This document shows positions 38,197 to 51,346 of a DNA stretch of 64,000 nucleotides, piece after piece; the first letter of the stretch is position 1, and every line of letters begins with the position of its first letter. Source of the DNA: Thunnus maccoyii (Eukaryota > Chordata > Actinopteri > Scombriformes > Scombridae); NCBI RefSeq assembly GCF_910596095.1, contig NC_056540.1, positions 24,372,501 through 24,436,500 on the forward strand, read 5' to 3'. The position numbers and the translations under genes were made by a program. The notes under the pieces were generated by a model, which saw nothing but the letters and a program-made list of their open reading frames with translations, had not been told where the DNA came from and ran no database searches.

Positions 38197-40846
38197 CTAA
38201 ACCCTGACAGTAGTGTAGACACAGTTTTCTTCTGCTGCTTTTGCATTTCTTCTCCCTGCTTTGCCAGCTTTCTTCTTGGTAAAGGTTGGTGCAGAATAAA
38301 CCAATGAGTCCTGATATCTCTGAGGAAATAAATCCCAAAATATTGAGACTTAGCAAGTCAATGTAAGGACGTGCAAACAGATAAAACATGCTTTTCAAGT
38401 TACACATTATCTTTAAATTCCTTACCTGCTGACTTTGCCATCCACCACTGGCTGTTTCAGCATTTGTTTGCAAAGCAACAGCAGCTGTATTATAAAATAA
38501 TAATAATAATATATAATAATACAAATATGACCCATACACAGCACTGATGTGAATCTTACAATGTTATAGCCGTTATTAAATAATGTTTGATATAGGGATG
38601 CACGATATTATCGGCACGTCATCGGTATCGGCCGATAAAAGCTCTAAAATGAAATATCGGCATCGGCCATTTCTGCCGATTATGAGAGGCTGATTTGTTG
38701 TCTTCTCCTCTGCTGCCTGACTGTGCTTCCCTCCACAGACTGTTTCACCCTGATGGTCCTAGTGCTTCCTCCGCAGGCTCCACTTCACTCAACTAGAGCA
38801 CCAAGCCCCGGTTTGTTATTCAAGTTAAAGTGGGAAGAAGCAGCGGGTCTGACAGGCAGCTTGAGTGAAGTGGAGCCTGCGGAGGAAGCACCAGGACCGT
38901 CAGGTTGAAACAGTCCATCGAGGAGCTGCTAAGTTCAGCTGCACAGATAGGAAACACTTCGGCTGACAGGATGTACCACTCTGTTTGGAAAAAAAAATCT
39001 TTTTGGTTTATAACGGCGGTTGGCAACCAGCCTATTAGGTGCATTATCGCCACCCTCTGCTCCGGAGTGTGGACCAGAGATTAAATCCTACACATTAATC
39101 CTGTCTGTCTAATGAACTCAAAGAAAACTCTACTGCCCAACACACTTGGCAAGTTCATTAAAGTTTTAACGCTGAGCTCCTGAACTCCAGTCTTTTTAAG
39201 TTCTTCCTTCATATAATGTCTTTCTTGATCATACTTAGTACAATCTATGCTTGCATGCATAATAGTCCCCTCAGCCAGCTGGAAAAAAAATATGTGCATA
39301 TATTGGTATCGGCATCGGCAATCGGCCACAATGAGTTGGAAATATCGGCATATCGGATATCGGCAAAAAATTCAATATCATGCATCCCTAGTTTGATAGA
39401 TTCATGTTTGAGTAATTTCTCTTACCGTTCCAACAATCACAAGATTTTCTCTTGATGCAATATATGAGGAAGGCTGTTACAACCAGACTTATAGCCAAAG
39501 CAGCACACAGCAGGTAGATAATTGTGTTGGCCTTCTGTAAATCCCACCTGCTGACAACTGAAGCTTTATGAAGAAATAAATAAATAAATAAATAAAAGAC
39601 ACAATTTAAGGTTAAGAAATAGCAATAAATAATTTATGGTATTTCATAAGATGATATGAAGAAGAACAAATGTTTTTTGATCTAAATGTAATGTACTTGA
39701 CTCCTAATACAACACATAGATAGAATAATTTCACCATTATATAGAAATTAATTTACCTTCAGTGTTGAGTTTTGTTCCATTTCCAAATAATATCTCCCCA
39801 CATGTGGCCACAGCACAGTAGTAAGTCTCAGCATCAGAGGAGCTGACCTCCTTAGAGAAGCTGTAGACACATTTCTGTGGAGAGCGAGTCTCAGGACTCT
39901 TTTCACATTCATCACCACTGTTTCCATGAGCATAAATAAAACTGGGATGAGATTCATCTGAGCCAGCTCTGAACCAGTACACTCTGTGTTCTTCTGGACA
40001 CTTTTTATTCTCAGAGTCAGAGAGCACTGAACACTGGAGAGTCACAGAGTCTCCTGGATGGACTGGATCAGATGGAAAGTCTTGAGTGATGGCAGTGATA
40101 TCAGGTTCTGGTCCTGGGGAAGTGAAAATACAAATTATGAACATGTTTTACTCACTTTAATGAAAACAGTTACACACCTTCATTCTTATACGAAGAACAC
40201 TTTCATATAATCTATGGAAACATAAAAATGTAAATATGTAAACTGCTTTTATAAATGGTGTTGAATATAAGCAGATGAGCTGATGATTACGTTAAGGAAC
40301 GTGAAATATTTGCCTGCCGATTTTTACTTACCTTCAATCCTCAGAAATGTTCCGTTCAAAAATGTCAAATGACGTTGGTTTACTTTTATACAGTAATAAA
40401 GTCCAGTATCACTTAGCTTAGTTTTATCAATATGCAGGACAAATGTCCCAGGCTCTTGTTTTGCTGTAATGCGAGAAGTCTTATCAACACCATCATAATC
40501 AAAGGCTAATGTTCCTCCCAAGAATTCAGGTACGTTTCCAGCAACAAGCCTGATCCAGAACAAGGTTGTTGTTTCAGACTCAGCTCTCTGGCGAGTACAT
40601 GTCAGAGTCACATTATCTCCAACACCAACAGTCTTTGTCACAAAGATCTGATTGTCTGCGCATCCTGAGAAAAAGATAAAAATAAACACAGAGCAATAAT
40701 AAACAACATATATAGAATCATATATGCTTTCTGCTAAATTGCTGCAAGAAGATAACAGTATAACTGAAATATATCTGGAGTAAAGCTGACTTTATATACT
40801 TACGCCCAACTCTGAGCATGAGCAGGATATAAAATCCAAACAGCAT
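38197..40846 (-). CDS. Novel immune-type receptor, gene D (six exons)
   Basis: Exons: leader 40846-40804, V 40664-40332, I 40113-39757, membrane 39557-39426, tail 38484-38426, terminal 38319-38197; 348 aa plus stop with all phases kept. An 800-bp hAT element sits in the intron between membrane and first tail exon without touching splice sites. The I domain reads DAETYYC, a glutamate where the family has glycine before TYYC. The tail reads LVYSAP (proline at +3 breaks the ITIM consensus) and CVYTTV (ITIM-like, cysteine at -2). Thus no strictly canonical ITIM remains, although CVYTTV keeps tyrosine and +3 valine. The span has no charged residue. Structurally intact; signalling capacity uncertain. 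Confidence 0.87.
38593..39390. mobile_element. Non-autonomous hAT element in gene D intron
   Basis: Ends TAGGGATGCACGATAT and ATATCATGCATCCCTA form near-perfect inverted repeats. Flanks are an exact 8-bp duplication GTTTGATA (38585-38592, 39391-39398), and genes A, B and C have the single GTTTGATA at this place. Inside, two arms (about 38742-38790 and 38858-38910) are inverted copies of each other, so the transcript could form a long hairpin. Rows of ATCGGC lie near both ends. No transposase. Confidence 0.9.
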
Positions 40847-40995
40847 TTTCTTGTTAACTCACGTAAGAAAGCAGTTAATTTAAACAGGATCAGAAGATGA
40901 TCTGCCTTAATGTAATCATGTGAAATGGGAGGGAACAATTACAGAACAATGTGATTGGCTGCTTGTTATGTTGGCATTTCCGTGTACTACCACAG
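40847..40995 (-). promoter_or_regulatory. Putative promoter of gene D
   Basis: CCAAT complement at 40954-40958, 108 bp before the ATG, with RUNX-like ACCACA on the plus strand near 40989. Confidence 0.45.
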
Positions 40996-41644
40996 CGGAA
41001 ATAATATCAAACATCTTTCCAACTTAAACACATGAAACAACACCAACAGTGAGCTTTTGTTTCTTGTTTCATGGTGTGTTTCTATTACTGACACTGAGAG
41101 TAAACACAAGAGATGATTTCATTCAATCTTGATGTGAACTACAATAATCTCAAATACTCCTGTTCGTAACATTTTGTCTAGTTTTTTCTACAATATTTGG
41201 ATGGACTTTTCAGCTGATAATTATGGTCAAGTTGTTCAGGACACACACAATTACCACCATAAATTAGACATAATTTTATATCAAAGGGTAATCTATCAAG
41301 AAATGTCTGGAGGATTTGTCAGGTTTTCATTTGTAGGAAGAAGAAATGACACTTTTAGAGCATTGTTGTCATTGCCACAATATTTATTGGCCAGTAGACT
41401 GGTTTTGAGAATCCCTAAAATTCATAGCAAGTGCTGTTTTTGTGATTGATAGGGAGATATAGTGTCAGCACAATTTATCTCATTGTTTGGTCTATACTAA
41501 CCCTATCAAACTCAAAATCAAACCAAAAGATGTTCAGATATCTTTTTAAACAAAACCTTGATGTTGAGTAATTCTGCAAACCCAAGATTATGTTTAATGG
41601 TTGAGATTTCAATTGTTCATTTTTTTTATCATTATTACGGCAAC
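40996..41644. other. Upstream flank of gene D
   Basis: Nearly identical to 54000-54639. No gene seen. Confidence 0.5.
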
Positions 41645-42545
41645 TTAAAGTCCCCCTACACTCGAAAATAGGTTTTGCTTCTTGGTTCCTTAAGTTGGAT
41701 GTTTGGCCTTCACTGTGCAGAGTTTGACACTAGAAGGCTGTTTTCGCATTTATCTACCGAAGAAGGAAAGTTTCTCTGTGCTTGTTGAAAATCTGACTTT
41801 GAGGGGCGGGCCTATGAGCATGATTTGTGACCATAGACTATAAAAAAGATGGACGTAGCCACCGTGATGTCATCCACTGAGTTCTGAAGAGTGGTTCTGA
41901 AGATCAAAGTTGGCGGCTCTGGCCATCACCATCTTGGCACTGCCTGACTCCGCCTGACTCCTGGCTAATCCAAAATGGGCAAAGAGGTGAAGCTGAGACG
42001 GGCCGAATGAAGCCTGGTTGCTGAAACAAGCTACATAGTGGGTAGCGACCTGTCACTCAAAGCAGCCACATCCTTAATTATGCATAACTTTACGGCTTAA
42101 TAAAATTTAAACAGGTGAGTTATAAAAAATAATTCACCCCCCTGTACAATTATCATGAAAGGGGAAATTAATTATAGAGGCCAGCATGTTTATTTCTGCT
42201 GTAAAGTTTGGGGTCTGTGGTGATTAACTCGCTTTTGGAGTCAGCCTCAAGTGGCCATTGGAGAAACTGCAGTTTTTGACACTTCCACATTGGCTTTACT
42301 TTTCAGTCCTGGAGGTTGCCGCTTGTTTGTGACATCACAACTAGTTTGTGAGCTAATGTGATGACAAGTGTGATGTGGAAACTTGAAGCCTCCAGTGCAA
42401 ATACACAGAGAATTGACTTTTCTGTGAAGAAAGGGACATCTTGTTTCCAGCCGTTAAACTTTTGAAATGAACAATAGTTGCATATCATTGATTTTTCAAT
42501 GAGGGAGAAGGAGTAGATGTCATTTTAAGGATTTTAACAAGAAAA
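41645..42545 (+). mobile_element. MITE copy split by another element
   Basis: Left end CTTAAAGTCCCCCTACACTC. The interior is interrupted at 41832-42325. Right border approximate. Confidence 0.5.
41832..42325. mobile_element. 494-bp insertion with 8-bp target duplication, unit D
   Basis: Flanked by TTTGTGAC (41824-41831 and 42326-42333); the unit C MITE has the uninterrupted target (near 34140). Starts CCATAGACTATAAAAAAGATGGACG and ends GAGGTTGCCGCTTG, a widespread percomorph repeat. The 8-bp duplication suggests hAT mobilisation. No coding capacity. Confidence 0.7.
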
Positions 42546-43117
42546 GTAAAGTTAGTAAAAGTCAGATGACTCAACAAACAGAAGATAAGATTTACAACAA
42601 ACTTTTCACTTGCTAAATGTTAATTTTTGAAAGGGGGTACAGATGCCACCAGCCGTCAAATTAAAATTTAACATATGATATATCTGTAAATAAAGAGGCC
42701 TATGTCTCTAGGTCTGGTGTAAAATCAGATAATGTCTGCAATAATGTCTGTAGCACTCAGTTGAATAGGAAATTATGTAAAATTTAAAAAAATGCATCCA
42801 GCCATTTGCCACACTGACAGAAAAAGATAGAGGGGCTGTCTTGAATATTGTGAGAGGCAGCCAACCCAGATGTTCCACATCATCAATGATGACCCGCCCA
42901 CTGTGCCTGTCAGTCACATCAGCAGGAAGAGCTGATGATTCTAGTCAGGGGGCTGGTGAAAGGAAAGCAGAGCACAACTCTGTCACAGTGCTATCACAGA
43001 AACAAATTCAGCTGCAGATAGTTTAGAATTTCAGACTTAACTAACCTGCATGTTTTGATGTGAGGAAGGGGACTTGTGTGAAAAGGGGAGAGAAAAATCA
43101 CAAATAAAATAACCCAG

Positions 43118-43190
43118 CTGAGTTTTGAACCCTTGAAGACCGTGTTGTGAGGCAGCATGTTAATCATTGAGAGACTATCCCAGAAGGGTG
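43118..43190 (-). repeat. tRNA-like segment, unit D
   Basis: Decayed counterpart of 35222-35290; the B-box complement now reads GGGTTCAAAACTC. Confidence 0.4.
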
Positions 43191-44759
43191 TTTTTTGTAA
43201 CAAAAGAAAGCTTTTCACAGGCAGTAAAAAAGTAAAAATGCCACCTTGCTACCCCATGAACAGTGGTGGACACATTCATAATAACAAGACAGAACCATCT
43301 GACATGATAATGCAGTCAAGTGCAAGACCACAGGCTCTGGTATCAAAAAAAAAGATAAACATGGGGGTTTCTAACACTCTACTTCCTTCACCTGCTCGTA
43401 TGTAGGTGTACTTGTATAGAGAATGAAACTAGATAGACTGATAATGTAAAGGGTCAAAACTGCAGCAACACTTGTCTGCATTTCTGTTTGTGGTTAAGTG
43501 TGACGGTCTGACGAAAAATTGTTCTTACTACTACAAGTGTTGAACGGCACATAAAAATGACCATATTGTACACAATACTGTGTCCAACAAAGTGGATACA
43601 GCAACAGGAAAAACTGTAAAATGTAATTTGAAAAAGCCCCGCTGTAAATACTTTCATGTACTTTGTGTCCTGCTTTGTAGTTTCTGCTTTTTCTTTTTGT
43701 GCACAGTACTGCTTGCAACCACAACACAAACAGACACAGATAAACACGCATTCACAGTCAACACTGGCCAACAAATGACGCATGGAAAGTTAGGCGTTAT
43801 TGTGGTTGGGCTTTCAATGTAAGGTGTTGTTTTCATTGGTAGTTGCTGTGAGAGGGGGAGTGCTACTCTTTCACTGGTCCCACCCTGGTCGGTTTCAACC
43901 ATGATCTGAAAGTTAAGTTTGTCCGATTATTATTTGACCTCCTTGTTAAAGTCTCTTCATGTGTGTATGGTTGTACGTTTAAAAACAATTTGTATTTATA
44001 GACATTACTTGTAATTAAAATGAGCATTTCAAAAAATAATTTCAATTTATTCAATAAAAATGAGACTGCCGAAACCTCTTGCAGCTTGTTTCTCCTGTTT
44101 TAACCTCACCACCTACAGTATATCCTGTTGAAGCTCACAGTCAGGTCTGTTCTGAGTAAACAGCCTCAGTTGTTGGTCAAAGGGCGGAGAAATGGCCCAC
44201 CACAGCTTTTGTCATTCAGTGTAGCTGTTGCATGTGGCTTTGCTTGCCTGTTCTCAAGACAGAATGTATTTACAAAGTGCTGTGAGACAAGAAATATGGA
44301 GGTATTTATTAATTTGAGTAGCTGTCTCCTTACATTTTTATACTGCATATTTTTAGTAAACATCTTCTTTAATAATGAAACATCAACTTACCCGTGAGTT
44401 CTCCACATCTCTTGACTTTCTGTGTGGTTTTGGCAACATTTCCTCTGGCTTTCCCCTGCAACCGCCCCTCAGACGTGCAGGCTACCACTTGCGCTGTAGT
44501 TAATGGTATTTGAAATGTCTCATTTCCTCTTCTTAAACCTGATTTGAACATCCAAATTCCACCAAATATATGTTTGGAATTAAATAAGTGACATTCTCAT
44601 TAGGCTATTAATCTACTCTTGCGTATATTACACAAACAAAACAACACAAACTGCAGGTTCAGGATGACCTTAGTTTAACTTAATGCAAACACTGAAAGCA
44701 AAACAGCTAGTATTCACCAAAAGATGAAAAATACCCCCTACAACTCCAACTCCAACATT

Positions 44760-45058
44760 GGGTACGTTAACATGCACACTAATATTATTATTATTCCGAT
44801 ATGACATTATTCTGAATTTGATACGGGTCATGTAAACAGCATATTCCGTTTGGATATTTCAAATTAGGCCTTATTCTGAGTTTAGCATTTTCAAATTAAG
44901 GCACATGTGATATACCAGTATTATTCTGGTTTTAGGAGCATTCTTCGGCCATTTATGCAGTGCATTTGGAATATACGCCTCAATTGGGGTTTTTACTGCG
45001 GTTTGCAGCACACTGCCCCCTTGCCTCTTTACCTCTGTGCAGGCAAAATGACATATAC
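44760..45058. mobile_element. Unclassified DNA-transposon-like repeat, unit D
   Basis: Starts GGGTACGTTAACATGCAC and contains repeated ATTATTCTG / CATGTAAAC blocks typical of fish repeats with TACATGCA ends. A longer version lies in unit E (57487-58200), so this copy has an internal or right-end deletion. Confidence 0.45.
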
Positions 45059-46090
45059 TAGCTAGCTATGCTAGCGTACCCAAAAATATCATCGGGGGTT
45101 TTGTCTCCACTGTGAGGACAAGATTATTTTGTTGCATGCTGCCATCAGGCCCAGTTGTTGTGGTTCAGTAAATAGCTCCAATGCGTGAGCTAATTTCCCA
45201 AAAGCCCTGCACACCCATGGCACACCCACACAGGTGATTTCACTTATTCTGACTGATTCTCAGATGTGTGTGGGTGTCCACAGGCTGTTTGCTTGACATC
45301 TACGTGACTCTATTGTTAGCTTTGTTGCATCTGCTCTTTTATCATTGCAATTATTTCAGTTAATCCAGTGTCCTCATGTACACTCCAGTTTAGTTTTAAC
45401 CTTGCCAGGGGGAACCTGTGCAGGTGCGTAATTAGCCAAAATAACTGAAAACAGCTGTGTGTGCCTGTGTGAATTGTTTTCATGTTACAGTATCGTGTTT
45501 GTTATTTCAAGCTTCATTACAGGCACCCCTACACATTTGTGCCGACAGTTTCACGCTTTTCTACACTCTGTGGTGGTAATGTGTCTTGAAACACAGCATT
45601 GCTACAATAAGAAGATCACTATTAGCTAAAAAACGTGGCTGTAAATAATGCAGGTTTCAAAGTATTAAATAAATGTTTTTTTCAAATGTTACAGAGGGAA
45701 AGAGTTACAGAATGTCTCAAGGAAGCACACAATGTGTTCTGGTAAGAAACAATAAAAATATAACTCTTTGTTTAAAAGAAATGTACACGGGGCATCTTCA
45801 TGCATGTGCCGTGTGTGCATGTGTTGGTAGGTGGCAATATCCAAACATAATGGTAAAAACATTGCTTCATAGCTCCATCTTTACATACACTCACACAGTT
45901 GTTAGACAAAGGCATCTGTGATTGTGCTAATCTAAGCTAAACACAAGAACAGGAAATCGAATTTAATGATACTTCAAGTGGTCAGAATAAAGAGAATGCT
46001 TTGGAAACAATACAAACACAAAAATTATGTACATGTACATCTCTTATCAATGGAAAATAGATCACTAGTTTGTCTAAGGGGAAGTTCATG

Positions 46091-46206
46091 TTCTGCATTT
46101 CAGCCAATCACTGTGATTTCCATTTTGTAAGCCTTGATCACCTTGTAACCAAACCTTCCATCTGGGTGAGAAGACATCACTTGTGAAAGACGGGTGCTGT
46201 ACCACA
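46091..46206 (+). promoter_or_regulatory. Putative promoter of P4
   Basis: CAGCCAATCA with CCAAT at 46104-46108, 103 bp before the ATG, preceded by TTCTGCATTT. Confidence 0.5.
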
Positions 46207-49200
46207 ATGATCCGACATCTGGCTGCTTTGATTCTTCTTACTGTAGTGTGTAAGTACAATTCTCATTACATGTGAAAAACCATTTAGTCTGAGCAGTCTG
46301 TGATAGTAATTCATATGAGACAAGGCCTTGTAAAAATTTACATTTTTCATTGTTTTAGTGCTGTTGTCTAGTAAGTCTCTTTTGTTTTTCTTCAGCTGTG
46401 ATTCAAACTGCAGAGGTTCCTCACCTGATCCCTTTGATTTTGGTTGAACCTGGTGACAATGTTACTTTTCGATGTCCATTTTCTGACAACGACAAATTCT
46501 TTACCTGGTATAAGCAGCCTCTTGGACATATGGGCCAAACAGTCGCTTCTGGACTTGTTGGCAAAATAACAGTCACTGAACAATTTAAGTCACATTTCAC
46601 AGTCGCAAAAGGGGATGCTCAGTATTCTCTCATCATAAGAAATGTAAGCAAAGAGGATGAAGCAACATATTTCTGTCAGAAAGGAATGTCATATTCACAG
46701 ACATTCGTCAATGGCACATTCTTGGCTGTGAACGGTAAAAATAATTTCTGCCTTATGTCAATGATCTTTTAACTTTTTACGACATTCAAATAATTTAGAT
46801 TGTGAATTCCTTTTGTTGTGTTTTTTAATATTGTTTTACTGAATCACACAGACAACAATCAGCAGAAATCAGTCTATGTGAAACAAAGTCCGGAGACAGC
46901 ATCAGTCCAGCTGGGAGACGCACTGACTTTCCAATGTTCACTGCTCTCCAAGAACACAACAGAAAACACAGATCGGTGTCCAGGTGAACACAGTGTGTAC
47001 TGGTTCAGAGCTGGATCAGGAGGATTTCATCCAGGCGTCATTTACATTCACAGGAACAGGAGTGATGAACATGTGAAAAGGAGCTGTGTCTACAGTCTGT
47101 CCAAAACTATACAGGACTCCTCTGATACTGGGACTTACTACTGTGCTGTGGTCACATGTGGAGAAATCCTGTTTGGTGAAGGAACTAAAGTGGACACAAG
47201 TATGTATGTACACTTGTATTTAAATCATAAATAGATTTTGCATAAATATATTCAGCCTGGTTAAAATATATTAGATTTTGGCTTTTTAAGAATGTATTAT
47301 TAGTTTGTTGCTTTCTCCAAAGTTTAAATTTCCCCTCCACTCAAAAATATGTTCTTCTTCTCGTTATGTCAGTTGGATGTTTGAACGTTGCATGCAAAAT
47401 GATATACGTGCAGACTTCTTGTGACATTACAACTAGTTTGGAAGCCAATTCTGGTCCAGTTTGTATCTTACACAAGTGTGATGTGTAAACTTGAAACCTT
47501 GAGTGCAAATACACTGACAACATCTTGTATCCAGCAGTTGAACTTTTGAAATGAACATTATTTGCATATTCATAGATTCTGGATTCTTAAAGGGATATTT
47601 TACATTTTCTGAAGTGGGGTTGTATGAAGTATTTGGTAGGTAGGTGTGAGGTATCCACAGTCAGTGTATAATCTGCAGTAGATGGCGGTCCATAACCCCC
47701 AATTTGGGGTGAACAACCATCCACTGCAGGTATTACACTGACTGTAGATATGTACCTCATACAACCCCACTTCAACAAATGTTAAGTATCCCTTTAATGA
47801 GGGAGAAGGAGTAGATGTTATTTCAAGGATTTCAATGAGGTATTTTTTATATTTCTTAAAATATGTCTGAAGGGGATTTCTAAGAAGGTGTCTTCGAGCC
47901 CTACTTTAACCACACAAGTGCAACAACAAGTGCAGTATTGTAGGTCTTTGGGTGCACTGACTGTGTGGGCGTCTTCATGCTCACCTGCTGTTTTGGTTCA
48001 TGAATGTGCAACAGCACCAAGTGCACAATGGCTGGGTGAAGGTAAATAAAGATCAGTTGGTGTAGTGATTATTAAATACTTTCTCAGCCGGTCACATTCA
48101 TGCTCTCAGCTCTGAAACAGCTGTGCCAATCACAGTTAAGCATGATAATGAGAGATGAACAAAGGGAAAACTTTTCTTCAGGAAATGTCTGCGCCACAGC
48201 ATGAACACACATCACCACAAATATGCAGCCAAACACAGATGGTTTAGGATTTTATATCAGTTGGTTAGGCTACTATAATAATGATAGAAAAGGTGATGAA
48301 GGTGTTTATATGAATGCATCAGATCGACATTATTTCAGCTATAATTCTAATCAAATTCCAACCAAAATAGAACAAAACGCTTTGTGCTCCTTCATTTGAA
48401 TGAACCTCACACCTGTTTGCAACTCTCCTACAAACTCTGCCACACAGACGGGCAAAGTGAGTTCAAAGGTCAAAGGTCAGGAAAATACCAAACAGTCGGA
48501 GTGCTGCTTACGCTAGAGTTCTGCACAGGTCCAATTTTGCAAACCTGCCCACACCCACAAAGCTCAGAACCATAACTTACTTGTTACCCGCAATTATCTC
48601 ATGTCAAGTCCGGACCCGCCCGGACCCGTAATTAAAAGACCTGTGAAACGACGCAACCCGCGATTAAACACATAGGCTACACAGTCACTCGCTTTAAAGT
48701 GCTTTATTTTTACTCGTTGCGTAATCATTATCTGTGTCTCTGCAAGAGGGTCAGTACCACACAATCACTATATTCCACACATGCTGGTGCACACACAGAT
48801 ACACAGTTGCAGATACCATGGCCCTCTCTCTCTCCTTCTCTCTCTCTCTCTTTCTTTCTCACATACACACACTCTTAACAATGATTGCATATACTAATGT
48901 ATTAATGACTGCTCGTTACACAACGTTTTTGCAGGTTACCCATCAGGTACCTGTGGCTACCCAACCTGGTGCAGGACTCTGGCTTATGCTGGTCTTTGCA
49001 TCTCCTGAAAAATAGGGCCCGGTATTTTCGTGTTAATAAAAACATGATGCCAATAGTAAACAAAATTTCAATAATTATCCGATTGTGTAAGTTTGTTATT
49101 CAGAAATACTGAAAAAGGATTAATTCAACCATAAGACATGCTTTTTGTAGAAAGTTATGTCATTTATTTGATTTCAAATTGCATTTTTATTGTAAATCAA

Positions 49201-51346
49201 ACTGTGTTTATCAGCATTTGTCAAGTCTTTTGCCCAAAACTCAAATAATACTCAAGAGGATACTTTTGACTAAATACTGTAAAAATAATTAACAGTCATT
49301 CCAACGGTAATTTAGATTTTTGACAAAATGTAATTAATATCACTCAGTTTCTAATAGCAAATGATTACTCCTGACAGTCCAATAATAAATAATGTTAAAT
49401 GTCTCTGTGGAATTTTTTTGATTCCAGGATCAAAGTTTGATCCAGTTGTCATTCTACTTGGAGCGCTGTTGGCCTGCTGTGTGACTGTGATTGTAGTCCT
49501 CATTTTCTACATTAATGGGAGGAGAGTTTGTGACCATTGCAACGGTAGGTTCACCATATTTTACTTTTTTGTTTCAGTTAAACTTTCCTCCACTCAAAAA
49601 CATGTTTTGCTTTTTGTTGCTTCACTTGGATGTTGGACCTTCACTGTGCAGAATGAGGTATGTGCAGAGTTTGACACTCAAATGCTGGTTTCACATTAAT
49701 CTGCTGAAGTTGGAGAGTTTCTCTGTGAACACCTTGAATCTGAGTTTAAAGGACATGGCTGGCCATTTTCTATATTTGTCTTATTGTCAACAAATGACAT
49801 GCACAGAGACCTCACCAACAATGAATTAATCCCACTTACAAGTATTGTCTGTGTATCTGAATCCTATTCCTCTGTGCCATAGACCTCCATAGTTATCCAA
49901 AAAATATTAAAAACATGTGAATGAGCCATACTGTTGCACTGGATGACATGTTTATTCATTATAAAGATTTTGGACACGATAGTTTGTTCAGAAATGGCCC
50001 CAAAGACTAATAACAGTGTCATCAATGAGTGGTTAGATGCTGATTTTTCATTGTTGGTCACTATTACAATTAAAAAGTGTCAGAATAAGATCAGAAAGAT
50101 CAGATCAGAAAAAAAAATTCATTTTTTTTGTTACAATTTTGTAAACATTTAAGTAGTGGACCATTTTATGAGTTCACTATAGAGTATTTATATTTCTAAT
50201 TATATCAATTTCCCAAACTAGCTTGTAACTTCCATTGTCTGATGAATGTTCATCATGTGAATGATGAGTAAATCTTTTTATATATGTGTAATGAACTTTT
50301 AAGTTCACATGTTACATGACATTACAGTCTAGTTTCTAATGAGCAAAGCTCTTCACCAGTGACTACTCAGTGCTCAGGGGCCACAAGGGACTGAAGCTGG
50401 GCACATCACAAGTGTTTAACTGTAATACCACAACCTTATCAATGTGATCAAATTCTTTTTTGTTCATTTCTGTCTTTTAATGAGACACAAATACACTGAT
50501 ATGACATCAGTAAACATTCCCACTGTGTACACACTCAAGGTTTTGCTTTTATTAACAGGAGCAACAGGAGCTTCTCATGATCTTGGACATGAAAAACCAA
50601 CTGTGGAACAATCAAACAACCTGGTAATTATGCTTCTGGTAAATATGTGTGTTGCCCTGTTTGCACTGGCTAAATCCAGGAGGTATAAAGCAAACTTTAA
50701 TAAATTCACTGTTAAGTGACACAAATGTTTGTTATTATATGATAAAAAAAATGGATAAAGTCCAGAAGTATAAATATAAAAAAATATAAATATAAATATA
50801 TAAAAGATCAGTGAGAAATATCAAAGGAATATTTTAAAAGAAGTGTGTTAAGCTCTCTTAGGCAATGTAAATAATCAGATATGTCACTATATAAATATTA
50901 TAGTAACATTATTAAGGGCCAAAAATAATAAAGTAAATGAACAAGTGTACCAGATTGTTTAGTAAGTCAGCTCTTTATTATATTGTTTCCACCTGCATAT
51001 TGCTCACATTTTCAATGCAGTTGTGTCCAATAATATAACACATCTGCTGCTTTCATGACAGAAGAATGAATAATCAATAACACATTTCACATTTAGGCTA
51101 ATGACACTAATTAAATAAACCACCCAAGGAAATAACTTTATTGTTTACTATCTCCAAAATTTAATAACACACAAACATTATGATATTTCTTCGCAGGATG
51201 GTGAAGCAAAGGTAGTGAACTATGCAGCGCTGGATTTTTCCACAAGTAAAGTAAAAAGAGGGAATAAGAAGAGGAGAGAGTACACACAGTGTGTATACTC
51301 TGATGTTACATCAGATTACCACACTCAGCAAATCCCCTCTCTTTAG
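46207..51346 (+). CDS. Novel immune-type receptor, gene P4 (six exons)
   Basis: Exons: leader 46207-46249 (MIRHLAALILLTVV), V 46396-46734, I 46852-47199, membrane 49428-49544, tail 50559-50623, terminal 51197-51346; total 1062 nt, 353 aa plus stop. V domain has FRC, TWYKQ, ATYFCQKG and FVNGTFL, one codon shorter than P1 (FKSHF against FKESRF). I domain has FQC, VYWFRAGS, TGTYYC and FGEGTK. Span ALLACCVTVIVVLIF is uncharged. The tail ends with VNYAAL, a canonical ITIM, and CVYSDV. The 65-nt tail exon and its GHEKPTVEQ peptide match P0. Introns hold a MITE inside a MITE and a hAT element. Best-preserved plus-strand gene with P1. Confidence 0.9.
47324..47884 (+). mobile_element. MITE copy in P4 intron, interrupted
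   Basis: Left TTTAAATTTCCCCTCCACTC, right CTGAAGGGGATTTC; carries a second MITE inside. Confidence 0.5.
47591..47793. mobile_element. 203-bp palindromic MITE flanked by TTAA
   Basis: Inverted ends of about 35 bp (AGGGATA...GAAGTGGGGTTGTATGA on the left, its near complement on the right), TTAA at 47587-47590 and 47794-47797. P1 has a plain TTTTAAATAAGGG at this place, consistent with insertion at TTAA, the piggyBac target. Confidence 0.75.
48514..48981. mobile_element. Non-autonomous hAT-like element in P4 intron
   Basis: Ends TAGAGTTCTGCAC and GTGCAGGACTCTG (complement CAGAGTCCTGCAC); flanks GCTTACGC (48506-48513) and GCTTATGC (48982-48989). P5 at about 61905 has the empty site CTGCTTACATTGGTC. 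Includes a CT-rich microsatellite. Confidence 0.7.
48824..48872. repeat. (CT)n microsatellite
   Basis: CTCTCT run with interruptions followed by a short CA run, inside the hAT-like element. Confidence 0.85.
49578..49775 (+). mobile_element. Short MITE copy after the P4 membrane exon
   Basis: Begins TTAAACTTTCCTCCACTC, as in P1. Confidence 0.5.

Larger units (their letters stand above)
42546..46090. other. Conserved non-coding intergenic block, unit D
   Basis: Parallel to 55240-59510 (E) and, more distantly, to 8024-12700 (A). Lacks the hAT element and LINE of other units. Apparent 80-90-codon frames shared with unit E start at TTG and are not kept in A or B. No gene recognised. Confidence 0.5.

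Noticed and set aside
44128-44397. 89-codon frame also found at 56858-57127
   Set aside because: It opens with TTG rather than ATG, is not kept in units A and B and matches no family I know.
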